From positions 1 through 13,477 of the forward strand of contig VBFX01000060.1 in assembly GCA_005889395.1 (NCBI GenBank): a stretch of DNA of 13,477 nucleotides, written 5' to 3'. Below the pieces are notes generated by a model that did not search any database, had not been told where the DNA came from, and saw only the letters and a list, made by a program, of their open reading frames with translations. The number at the start of each line of letters is the position of its first letter. Within the stretch, counting starts at the first letter, position 1. The position numbers and the translations under genes were made by a program. This document shows positions 7,426-13,477 of the stretch, piece by piece. This DNA is from Chloroflexota bacterium. Its GTDB lineage: Bacteria > Chloroflexota > Dormibacteria > CF-121.

Positions 7426-7715
7426 TGGCGAAGTACCAGGTGATGTTCTGGAAGCACATTCCGGCGCAGGTCAAGGCCTGGGACGAGAGCGGCGAGGTGA
7501 AGCGCATGCTGCCAGACCGTTTCCAGGCGGCGATCGATGCGTTCGCGATGAAGGACGGGTCGACCGAGATGGATGCGTACCTGGAGGCGTGGCGCTGGGG
7601 CGAAACGGAGGAGCGGGCTGGCTCGGCGGAAGAGGTCGCGAACTTGCTCGTCAAGGAACTCGACGCGGCAAACCCAAGATCGAAGCTGATGGATGCCGCG
7701 CAGGAGGGAGCATGA
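7425..7715 (+). CDS. Small PF13769-type ('virulence factor') protein
   Basis: This protein of 96 residues begins MAKYQVMFWKHIPAQVKAW and continues with RMLPDRFQAAIDAFAM and a MDAYLEAWRWG segment. It matches my memory of the short Pfam family labelled 'virulence factor', a name with little functional content. It has no cysteines, no signal peptide and no membrane segment. Tryptophan and acidic residues are frequent. The ATG overlaps the DUF1638 stop (TGATG) and the 3' end overlaps fhs (ATGA), so it belongs firmly to the one-carbon operon. A role in virulence is unlikely. A helper for corrinoid or THF chemistry is a better guess. The family name is less certain than for its neighbours. Confidence 0.75.
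   Translation: MAKYQVMFWKHIPAQVKAWDESGEVKRMLPDRFQAAIDAFAMKDGSTEMDAYLEAWRWGETEERAGSAEEVANLLVKELDAANPRSKLMDAAQEGA
7703..7710 (+). promoter_or_regulatory. Shine-Dalgarno for fhs
   Basis: GGAGGGAG lies within the 3' end of the small preceding gene, directly ahead of the ATG at 7712. It supports that ATG as the start of Fhs even though the reading frame is open much further upstream. Confidence 0.6.
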
Positions 7716-9388
7716 GTCAGGCAGCGAAAACGCTCGAAACCATTCAGCCTCACAGACTTCGGCCGGTGTTGGAGGTTGGTCGGGAGTTCGGTCTGCTGGA
7801 CTCGGAGATGATCTCCTACGGCCCGTACAAGGCCAAGATCAGCCTCGACACCCTGAAGCGCCTCGAAAGCCGACCGGATGGAAAGCTGGTGGTCGTCACC
7901 GCGATCACGCCGACCCGAGCAGGGGAGGGCAAGACCACGAGCGCCATCAGCCTGACGCAGGGGCTCGGGCGCATCGGGACCAGCGTGGCGCTCTGTCTGC
8001 GGCAGCCCTCGACCGGGCCGTTGTTCGGTATCAAGGGCGGTGGCACCGGCGGCGGCATGGCGCAGATCGTCCCCATGGAGGAAATCAATCTCCACTTCAC
8101 CGGTGACATCCATGCCGTGGAGGCGGCGCACAACCTCCTGGCGGCCGTTATCGACGCGGCCATCTTTCATGGTCAGCTCGAAGTGGGTCCCAGCTTCATC
8201 ACCTGGCCGCGGACGCTGGACGTCAACGATCGGGCGCTTCGACACATTGTCACCGGGCTAGGTGGCGACGAGCACGGGGTGCCGCGCGAATCGAGTTTCA
8301 TCATCGCGGCGGCTTCCGAGATCATGGCGATCCTGGCGCTCGCCAGCGATCTCGGAGACCTCCGGCAACGGATCGGGCGAATCATCGTGGCGCAGCGCAA
8401 GGACGGCAGCTTCATCACCGCGGAGGATCTGCGTGTCGCCGGCGCGATGACGGTGCTGCTCAAGGAGGCGCTGCTCCCGAACATCGTGCAGACGATGGAG
8501 GGCCAGCCGGCGCTGGTGCATGCCGGTCCCTTTGGCAACATCGCCCACGGCAACAACTCGTTGCTCGCGGACCAGATTGCCCTCAAGCTCGCCGATGTTG
8601 TGGTCACCGAGGCTGGCTTCGGCGCCGACCTCGGCCTCGAGAAATTCGCCCATATCGTCGCGCGCTACGGTCACCTGCGACCGGCGGCCGCGCTGGTGGT
8701 TGCGACCGTGCGCGCGCTCAAGTCGCACGGCGGCGTGCCGTTGGCCAAGCTCGGCACCGAGGACCTCGACGCCTTGAAGCGGGGCGGCGAGAACCTCGCG
8801 GCCCACATCGACATCGTCAAAGCCTTCGGCATGCGCGCCGTGGTAGGCGTCAACCGATTCCCGAGCGATACCGAACGCGAGCTTGACCTTCTGACGCAGC
8901 TCGCGAAGGATTTCGGCGCCGATGCGGCCGTTGTCAACGACGGCTTCGGCCACGGCGGCGAGGGAGCCGTCGAGCTGGCCGAGGCCGTGCTGGGCGCCAC
9001 ACAGAATGGCAGCAACTTCGCTCCGCTGTATTCGCCCGACACGCCGATCCGCGAGCAGATCCAGACGCTTGCCCGGCGCCTCTACGGCGCGGCCGACGTC
9101 GAGTTCCTACCAGAGTGCCAGAAGCGCATCGACTGGCTGACCGAGCGCGGCATGGGCACGTTGCCGGTCTGCATGTCGAAGACGCATCTATCGCTTTCGC
9201 ACAATCCGGCACTGAAGGGCCGGCCGCGGGGCTTCACGCTGCCCGTCCGAAACGTCTATCCGTCCGCCGGGGCCGGCTTTGTTGTTGCTCTTGCTGGCGA
9301 CATCCAGCTGATGCCCGGCCTCGGGAAAGAACCGGCCTACACCCGGATCGACATTGACTCCAGCGGACGGATCACTGGGCTAACGTAA
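7712..9388 (+). CDS. fhs: Formate--tetrahydrofolate ligase
   Basis: This 558-residue enzyme, normal for the family, interconverts formate + ATP + THF and 10-formyl-THF + ADP + Pi. Key regions are present: the P-loop TPTRAGEGKT (66-75), GPLFGIKGGGTGGG (102-115), PMEEINLHFTGD (121-132), VNDRALRHIVTGLGG (171-185), PNIVQTMEG (256-264), VHAGPFGNIAHGN (269-281), VTEAGFGADLG (298-308) and the C-terminal GAGFVVALAGDIQLMPGL (520-537). Within this operon it most likely runs in reverse, releasing formate from THF-bound one-carbon units and conserving ATP. It is the last gene of the operon. The bifunctional FolD step between methylene- and formyl-THF is not encoded in the window and must come from elsewhere in the genome. 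The soxG-side operon converges 17 bases downstream. Confidence 0.96.
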   Translation: MSQAAKTLETIQPHRLRPVLEVGREFGLLDSEMISYGPYKAKISLDTLKRLESRPDGKLVVVTAITPTRAGEGKTTSAISLTQGLGRIGTSVALCLRQPSTGPLFGIKGGGTGGGMAQIVPMEEINLHFTGDIHAVEAAHNLLAAVIDAAIFHGQLEVGPSFITWPRTLDVNDRALRHIVTGLGGDEHGVPRESSFIIAAASEIMAILALASDLGDLRQRIGRIIVAQRKDGSFITAEDLRVAGAMTVLLKEALLPNIVQTMEGQPALVHAGPFGNIAHGNNSLLADQIALKLADVVVTEAGFGADLGLEKFAHIVARYGHLRPAAALVVATVRALKSHGGVPLAKLGTEDLDALKRGGENLAAHIDIVKAFGMRAVVGVNRFPSDTERELDLLTQLAKDFGADAAVVNDGFGHGGEGAVELAEAVLGATQNGSNFAPLYSPDTPIREQIQTLARRLYGAADVEFLPECQKRIDWLTERGMGTLPVCMSKTHLSLSHNPALKGRPRGFTLPVRNVYPSAGAGFVVALAGDIQLMPGLGKEPAYTRIDIDSSGRITGLT

Positions 9389-9405
9389 GAGCAGCCAGCC
9401 ATCAG

Positions 9406-9975
9406 CTACTCCGTGGCACTACCGGCGGTTCCTTGCAACCCCCTCAGCGCTTCGATCATCCCGAGGTGACGCTCGACATGATCCAGGTAGATCATGATGT
9501 TGTCGGCGTAGCTGTCGCCGTCGGGATCGTCCGCCATGACAGCGAACAAGCTCTCGTCAGGCATGGCTTTCAGGACGGCCTGCAGATGCGCGAAGACCCG
9601 TTGGGCGTAGTCGAGAACCACGGCTTTACCCGGAAGACGAAGGGCGTCCGCCGGCTCATCGTCCATTCCCGTCCCGGTGTCGCGTTTGCCCATTTGCCCG
9701 ACCGGTAAGCCCCATTGTTTCGCCAGCGATTCCCTCGCCCAAATCTGTCCGGGTGGTCCGAACCGGCCACCCAGGTCCGGCGTCTTGTCGATCATGATCT
9801 CCGCGAAGCGGTCATCCCAGCGAGCGATGTGCCAGACCTGCCAGGCGACACTGTGTACCCGGGTGCCCATGGATTTCGCGAATTGGCTGTCCTCGGTCCG
9901 TCCGGCCGACTCGACGACCCGGCCGTGAGCGACCGCGTAGTGCTTGGCTAGCAGTTTGACGGCAGTGTCCGGCAC
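9406..9975 (-). CDS. DinB-like four-helix protein (possible metal-dependent)
   Basis: This 189-residue protein resembles the DinB/YfiT superfamily of four-helix bundles, some of which are thiol-dependent transferases. The likely metal triad is visible: H49 in AWQVWHIARWDDRF and H166 with H170 in YLDHVERHLGMIEAL, the spacing expected for helices 2 and 4. The start is taken as GTG at 9975, ten bases from the soxG stop; a GGAG lies 12 bases upstream and there is no nearby ATG. It is the last gene of the sarcosine oxidase operon. Because that enzyme makes H2O2 and can release formaldehyde, a thiol-linked detoxifying or repair role is possible, but nothing in the sequence proves it. Confidence 0.75.
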   Translation of the reverse strand: MPDTAVKLLAKHYAVAHGRVVESAGRTEDSQFAKSMGTRVHSVAWQVWHIARWDDRFAEIMIDKTPDLGGRFGPPGQIWARESLAKQWGLPVGQMGKRDTGTGMDDEPADALRLPGKAVVLDYAQRVFAHLQAVLKAMPDESLFAVMADDPDGDSYADNIMIYLDHVERHLGMIEALRGLQGTAGSATE

Positions 9976-9984
9976 GGTGACAGG

Positions 9985-10569
9985 CTACTCCGCCAGGGCG
10001 TCGAGGAGCCAGTCGGCAACGTAGTGGGCGAACGAGGCCCTAACGTAGAGGACGAATGCCGAATCGTCGCGGCGCTCGAGGATGACCTGGGCTTTCGCGA
10101 GCATGGTCTGGGCGCACCGCCCGATGCCGAGGGAGCGCTCGTCGAGATCAATCGCTACTCCATGAGTTAGGAGGTCGCGCGCCATCGCGCCGCGAAGCTC
10201 GAGCACGGTTCGATTGGCCGAGACGTCGACGATCGAGCTGAAGGCGCCGTTGAGACCATTCCGCAGTTCTTGCTCGATCACACCCTGCTGACCTTCGGGG
10301 CCAACAACCAGCCACTCATCGGGAGCCAGCCACAGGGCTCGGCGGCCTTCGCGCGAGGCAACGGTATTCGGTACGGTGGGTAATGCGAAACCGAGGACCG
10401 CGGCAAACGACTGTATCAGGACGGCGTCTTTGGGGTCGGCTCGGAGATTCAGTTGCGAAACGAAGGGAACCTCCCGGATCGAGAGGTCACCGCGGCTATC
10501 GGCCGACAAAGCTGCGAACTTGTCGACGTATTCTGCCAGTGGGCTCCGGCGAACCGCCTCAGCTATCAC
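9985..10569 (-). CDS. soxG: Sarcosine oxidase subunit gamma
   Basis: This 194-residue protein is the gamma subunit of heterotetrameric sarcosine oxidase. It is folded like the folate-binding part of GcvT/YgfZ and structural in the complex. Recognisable segments are RRSPLAEY at the N-terminus (7-14), ALWLAPDEWLVVGP (78-91), VDVSANRTVLELRG (114-127) followed by DLLTHGVAIDL (132-142), and a C-terminal RASFAHYVADWLLDAL (177-192). The start is GTG at 10569, which overlaps the soxA stop by 11 bases and leaves the family-typical N-terminus intact. Length is normal for SoxG. Its place after soxA follows the standard B-D-A-G order. Confidence 0.92.
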   Translation of the reverse strand: MIAEAVRRSPLAEYVDKFAALSADSRGDLSIREVPFVSQLNLRADPKDAVLIQSFAAVLGFALPTVPNTVASREGRRALWLAPDEWLVVGPEGQQGVIEQELRNGLNGAFSSIVDVSANRTVLELRGAMARDLLTHGVAIDLDERSLGIGRCAQTMLAKAQVILERRDDSAFVLYVRASFAHYVADWLLDALAE

Positions 10570-13198
10570 GACGGACGTTCTCCTTGTCGTAGAAGATCGG
10601 CTCGGTCACGGTCGCCCCGACGATGTGCCCGTTGAGCGGCGCGTACACCATCGCGCCAAGTCGCTCGCGGCCGCTCTGCAGCATGGCCAGGGCAAATGTG
10701 CGGCCGAGGGTTGCGCTGCGATAGCTGGATGTCACGTGACCCACCATCTTCATGGGAATGGCTCCCTCGGGCTCCACGACCAGCTGAGCACCTTCCGGCA
10801 GAAGCTGGTCACCGTCGACAGGAAGCAGACCAACGAGATGCTTCCGATCCGGCCTGGCCGTATCGCTCCGGCGCTGGGACCGTTGGCCGATGAAGGCCTT
10901 CTTCTTCGAGACGATCCAGCTCATGCCGAGGTCCTGCGGTGTGACCGTCCCGTCGGTCTCCTGGCCGCAGATGATGTAACCCTTCTCGGCGCGGAGCACG
11001 TGCATCGTTTCCGTGCCATAGGGCGTAATCCCAAAAGGCTCGCCTGCCGCCATCACGGCTTCCCAGAGCGCAAGGCCGTACCAGCGTGGCGTCCAGAGCT
11101 CGTAGGCAAGCTCGCCGGAGAACGTGATGCGGTGAAGGCGCACGGGGATCCCTCCAGTGTCGCTCTCGCGAATCGCCATGAACGGGAAGCTCTCCGGGTC
11201 GAGGGCGAGTTCAGGGAACAAGGCGCCGACGACATCCCGCGAGCGCGGGCCGACCACGGCCACGTCGGCCCAATGGTCGGTGACCGAGGTCAGGTGTACG
11301 CGGAGGTCGGTCCACTCGGTCTGGAGCCATTCCTCCATCCAATCGAGCACGGCTGCGGCGCCGCCCGTCGTAGTGGTCGCCAACCAATGGTCGGGTGCGA
11401 GGTGCATCACGACGCCGTCATCGAAGACCATGCCATCCACCTTGCACATCAGGCCGTAGCGGCAGGAGCCGACCTTCAGGCTGTCGAACGCGTTCGTGTA
11501 CATCCGATTGAGGAACTCGACCGCATGCGGGCCCTGGATGTCGATCTTGCCCAACGTCGACGCGTCCATCACCGCCACACTCTCGCGCGCGGCCTGACAC
11601 TCGCGCAACACGGCCGCCTCAATGTCTTCGTCATGTCGCGGGAAATACCAGGGCCGCTTCCATTGGCCGACGTTCTCGAAAACGGCCCCGTGGGCAACGT
11701 GCCAGGGATGCATGGCCGTCATTCGAATTGGGTCGAAGAGGTCGCCGCGGTTTCGGCCGGCCATCAGACCGAATGAAACCGGCACATACGGTGGGCGGAA
11801 TGTCGTCACGCCGACGGCCCCCACCGGCTGGCCCAGTTGCGTCGCGACGATGGCCGTTTCGTTGATGCCAGCCGTCTTGCCCTGGTCGCTGCCGGTGCCG
11901 ATTGTGGTGAACCGCTTGACGTGCTCGACGGAGCGCATGCCGGTATCCAGGGCGCGGCGCACGTCGGCCACCGTGACGTCGCGCTCCAGGTCGACGAAAT
12001 GCGTCGACCAATCGCGCCCATCGCTAGGGACGACCCAGTACGGCATGATCGTTCCCTGGCCGCGGCCAGCCAGATCGCCGGCGGCCGCACCGACCACCTC
12101 GACGTCGGGTGGCGCCGAGTCCGGCATGAAGCACGCCAGGCCTTCGTCGTAGCGAAGTCGACCCTGCGCCTGGCTGAAGAGGTGGAGCGTCGGGTTGAAT
12201 CCACCGGAAACGCAAAGCAGGTCGCACTCGACCTCGCGGCGCGCCCCGCTGCCCGTAAGTGTGGCGAGGACGACGGCGCGAACGCCCCCACCCTGCCCTC
12301 CCCCGCCAGCGGGCGAGGGAATTGTGTCGACGACCGCTTCTCCGGCTCGGACGTCGACGATTGCCTCGACGCTGATGCCGGCGCGCTTGAGGTCGGCCGC
12401 GACAGCGTCGGTGCTGTCGTTGTTCGTGAAGATTACGGCGCGATTACCCGGTGCAACGCCATATCGATTGATGTAGGTCCGTGCCGCGCCGGCGAGCATG
12501 ATGCCCGGCCGATCGTTGTTCGCGAAGATCAAGGGCCGCTCGTGTGCCCCGGTCGCGAGCACGACGCGCTTCGCTCGGACCTGCCACAGCCGGCCGCCGT
12601 TCGGCAACCGCTGGGCGATCAGTACCAGATTCTGGTCGTAGTGGCCGAAGGCCGTCGCTCGGGTTAGCAGCCGCATATCCGGTTGGGAACGGAGCGTCGC
12701 AAGACTGGCCTCGAGCCAGTCGTTCCATCCGGCGCCCAGCAGGCGTCCTCCGAGCTCGGCCTGTTCATCGACCAGGATCACCCGGTCGCCTGTTTGGCCG
12801 GCTTCCAGTGCCGCCGTGATGCCAGCCCGCCCGCCTCCGATGACCAGCACCTCGCAGTGGGCGTAGATCTTGTCGTAGCGGCCGGTGTCTGGCTCCGAGC
12901 TCAGCCGTCCGCGGCCGTTCAGGCCGATCGCCTCGAGCCCATCGACGAGCTCGACCTGCGTCGCGCGAAGCATGGTGTCGTGACCCACCTGCACTAGCGC
13001 ATTCGGCTCTTCGATCCCGGCGCTGAATACCCCGCGTGGCCGGCCGTAGGTGACGCTGTTTGCCACGACGCGGACGTCGTTCGCCAGCAAGGCTGACGCC
13101 AGGGTGTCGCCTTCGTAGCCCCCATACCGCGTGCCATTGAAGCTGAATCGGATCGCACGGGTCCGGTCGATGCGTCCGCCCGAAGCTACACGGCTCAT
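10559..13198 (-). CDS. soxA: Sarcosine oxidase subunit alpha (short form)
   Basis: The large subunit of tetrameric sarcosine oxidase oxidises sarcosine to glycine with O2 and gives 5,10-methylene-THF and H2O2. Domains in order are: a ferredoxin-fold N-terminus without cluster cysteines (about 12-75, NGTRYGGYEGDTLASALLAN); a dinucleotide-binding domain with VLVIGGGRAG (117-126); SoxA-specific DQGKTAG (438-444) and FRPPYVPVSFG (467-477); and a C-terminal GcvT-like THF-binding domain (about 500-870) with SGELAYELW (694-702), TPYGTETMHVLRAEKGY (725-741) and GQETDGTVTPQDLG (745-758). At 879 residues it is about 90-120 shorter than the usual 965-1000. From memory, segments near residues 70-110 and 374-385 look shortened. 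Residues 293-305 are encoded by a palindromic G-rich repeat. The frame stays open. The start overlaps the soxD stop (ATGA). Confidence 0.95.
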   Translation of the reverse strand: MSRVASGGRIDRTRAIRFSFNGTRYGGYEGDTLASALLANDVRVVANSVTYGRPRGVFSAGIEEPNALVQVGHDTMLRATQVELVDGLEAIGLNGRGRLSSEPDTGRYDKIYAHCEVLVIGGGRAGITAALEAGQTGDRVILVDEQAELGGRLLGAGWNDWLEASLATLRSQPDMRLLTRATAFGHYDQNLVLIAQRLPNGGRLWQVRAKRVVLATGAHERPLIFANNDRPGIMLAGAARTYINRYGVAPGNRAVIFTNNDSTDAVAADLKRAGISVEAIVDVRAGEAVVDTIPSPAGGGGQGGGVRAVVLATLTGSGARREVECDLLCVSGGFNPTLHLFSQAQGRLRYDEGLACFMPDSAPPDVEVVGAAAGDLAGRGQGTIMPYWVVPSDGRDWSTHFVDLERDVTVADVRRALDTGMRSVEHVKRFTTIGTGSDQGKTAGINETAIVATQLGQPVGAVGVTTFRPPYVPVSFGLMAGRNRGDLFDPIRMTAMHPWHVAHGAVFENVGQWKRPWYFPRHDEDIEAAVLRECQAARESVAVMDASTLGKIDIQGPHAVEFLNRMYTNAFDSLKVGSCRYGLMCKVDGMVFDDGVVMHLAPDHWLATTTTGGAAAVLDWMEEWLQTEWTDLRVHLTSVTDHWADVAVVGPRSRDVVGALFPELALDPESFPFMAIRESDTGGIPVRLHRITFSGELAYELWTPRWYGLALWEAVMAAGEPFGITPYGTETMHVLRAEKGYIICGQETDGTVTPQDLGMSWIVSKKKAFIGQRSQRRSDTARPDRKHLVGLLPVDGDQLLPEGAQLVVEPEGAIPMKMVGHVTSSYRSATLGRTFALAMLQSGRERLGAMVYAPLNGHIVGATVTEPIFYDKENVRRDS
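12285..12304 (-). other. G-quadruplex-capable tract in the soxA coding strand
   Basis: Read on the minus strand, the tract is five Gs, A, three Gs, CA, three Gs, T, five Gs. Four runs of at least three Gs with loops of 1, 2 and 1 bases meet the standard quadruplex pattern with very short loops. Because soxA is transcribed from this strand, the mRNA would carry the motif and could slow ribosomes or polymerase within the gene. Confidence 0.6.
12296..12319. repeat. Palindromic repeat element embedded in soxA
   Basis: Two 11-base arms, CCCTCCCCCGC (12296-12306) and GCGGGCGAGGG (12309-12319), are inverted copies with one mismatch and a two-base loop. With the flanking G-rich part (read on the minus strand, down to 12285) the unit encodes the low-complexity peptide PSPAGGGGQGGG in SoxA. 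It looks like the dispersed high-G+C palindromes scattered between genes in many bacteria, but here it sits inside a coding region in frame. I see no second copy in the window, so its repeated nature is inferred from type. Confidence 0.6.
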
Positions 13199-13437
13199 GC
13201 CGGCGTGATTTGGTGCGTCACCGTGTCACGAACCAGCGTGAACCAGCGCCGGCAACCGGCGGTATGCACCCAACGCTCGGTCGTTTTGCCTTTCGGATTC
13301 GGCCGAAAGAAGACAAAGCGCGCCCACTCGGCATCGTCGGCCGACTCCGGCTCCCTGGGATACATCACGTCCGCTGAGCCGCCGTACTTGAACTCGACCT
13401 CCTCCCGGTCGCCGCACCAGGGGCAGGGAATCAGCAT
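13195..13437 (-). CDS. soxD: Sarcosine oxidase subunit delta
   Basis: This 80-residue protein is the small zinc-binding delta subunit of tetrameric sarcosine oxidase. The family opening MLIPCPWCG is exact, followed by FKYGGSADVMYP. Expected zinc ligands are C5 and C8 near the start and H58 with C62 in WVHTAGCRRWF. The body REPESADDAEWARFVFFRPNPKG is also typical. It is slightly short at the C-terminus compared with the usual 85-100 residues. The ATG (13435-13437) overlaps the soxB stop as TGATG and the TGA overlaps the soxA ATG, so the three are translationally coupled. Confidence 0.94.
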   Translation of the reverse strand: MLIPCPWCGDREEVEFKYGGSADVMYPREPESADDAEWARFVFFRPNPKGKTTERWVHTAGCRRWFTLVRDTVTHQITPA

Positions 13438-13477
13438 CAGTGGGCCACCGCCGCCGCGCCGTGCTCGTCGATCAGCG
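13437..13477 (-). CDS. soxB: Sarcosine oxidase subunit beta (last codons only)
   Basis: Only the 3' end of this gene is in the window. On the minus strand the frame ending in TGA at 13439-13437 reads LIDEHGAAAVAH. This matches the usual end of SoxB proteins (a LIDE... ...VAH tail), the catalytic subunit with the FAD/FMN where sarcosine is oxidised. Its stop overlaps the soxD ATG, and the position fits the conserved order soxB-soxD-soxA-soxG. With twelve residues visible, the call rests mainly on this tail and on gene order. Confidence 0.78.
   Translation of the reverse strand, partial: LIDEHGAAAVAH

Noticed and set aside
7211..7711. Long N-terminal extension of the fhs frame.
   Set aside because: The extension is an Arg/Ser-rich shadow of the DUF1638 and PF13769-type genes. 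Fhs similarity starts shortly after the ATG at 7712, which has its own GGAGGGAG.
7425..7715. The 'virulence factor' label taken at face value.
   Set aside because: The gene is embedded in a one-carbon metabolism operon. No secretion signal, toxin motif or other pathogenicity gene is present.
10376..11776. A 466-codon open frame on the plus strand opposite soxG/soxA.
   Set aside because: It is an antisense shadow in a high-G+C region. The protein is rich in His, Arg and Ala with no domain pattern, while the minus strand encodes clear SoxG and SoxA motifs throughout.

Overview
The window is high in G+C (about two thirds by eye) and almost fully coding. Genes overlap by a few bases and several start with GTG. 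It looks like a free-living, oxygen-using bacterium with a large one-carbon repertoire. The taxon cannot be fixed from sequence alone. Candidatus Rokubacteria/Methylomirabilota, Chloroflexota or an alphaproteobacterium are all possible guesses.

Region 1 (1-1288, plus strand) holds the 3' end of etfB and a complete etfA, the two subunits of an electron transfer flavoprotein. A 43-base gap follows. It contains a good sigma70-type promoter and a 15-bp palindrome that overlaps the -35 box.

Region 2 (1332-9388, plus strand) is one tightly packed nine-gene operon: an IclR-family regulator, a corrinoid (B12) methyl-carrier protein, MetV, MetF, a methyltetrahydrofolate:corrinoid methyltransferase, a RACo-type corrinoid reactivator, a DUF1638 protein, a small PF13769-type protein and formate-tetrahydrofolate ligase. 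Eight of the nine genes overlap a neighbour or lie within 4 bases of one. Read together, they take a methyl group from a methylated compound onto cobalamin and then to tetrahydrofolate (THF). MetF/MetV would oxidise methyl-THF, and after an unlinked FolD-type step Fhs would release formate with ATP formation. The substrate-specific methyltransferase (MttB/MtgB type) and FolD are not in the window.

Region 3 (9406-13477, minus strand, convergent with region 2) is a heterotetrameric sarcosine oxidase operon in the order soxB (only its last codons), soxD, soxA, soxG, followed by a DinB-like gene. Sarcosine oxidase makes glycine, H2O2 and 5,10-methylene-THF, the same THF intermediate that MetF would produce. 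The two operons therefore appear to merge an anaerobic-style corrinoid demethylation route and an oxygen-dependent N-demethylation route at the THF pool. This fits stepwise breakdown of a methylamine such as glycine betaine, although the substrate is inferred.

The soxA gene carries an in-frame palindromic, G-quadruplex-capable repeat and looks shorter than usual for its family. There is no gene-free stretch over 300 bases, and I saw no tRNA, rRNA, CRISPR or insertion sequence.
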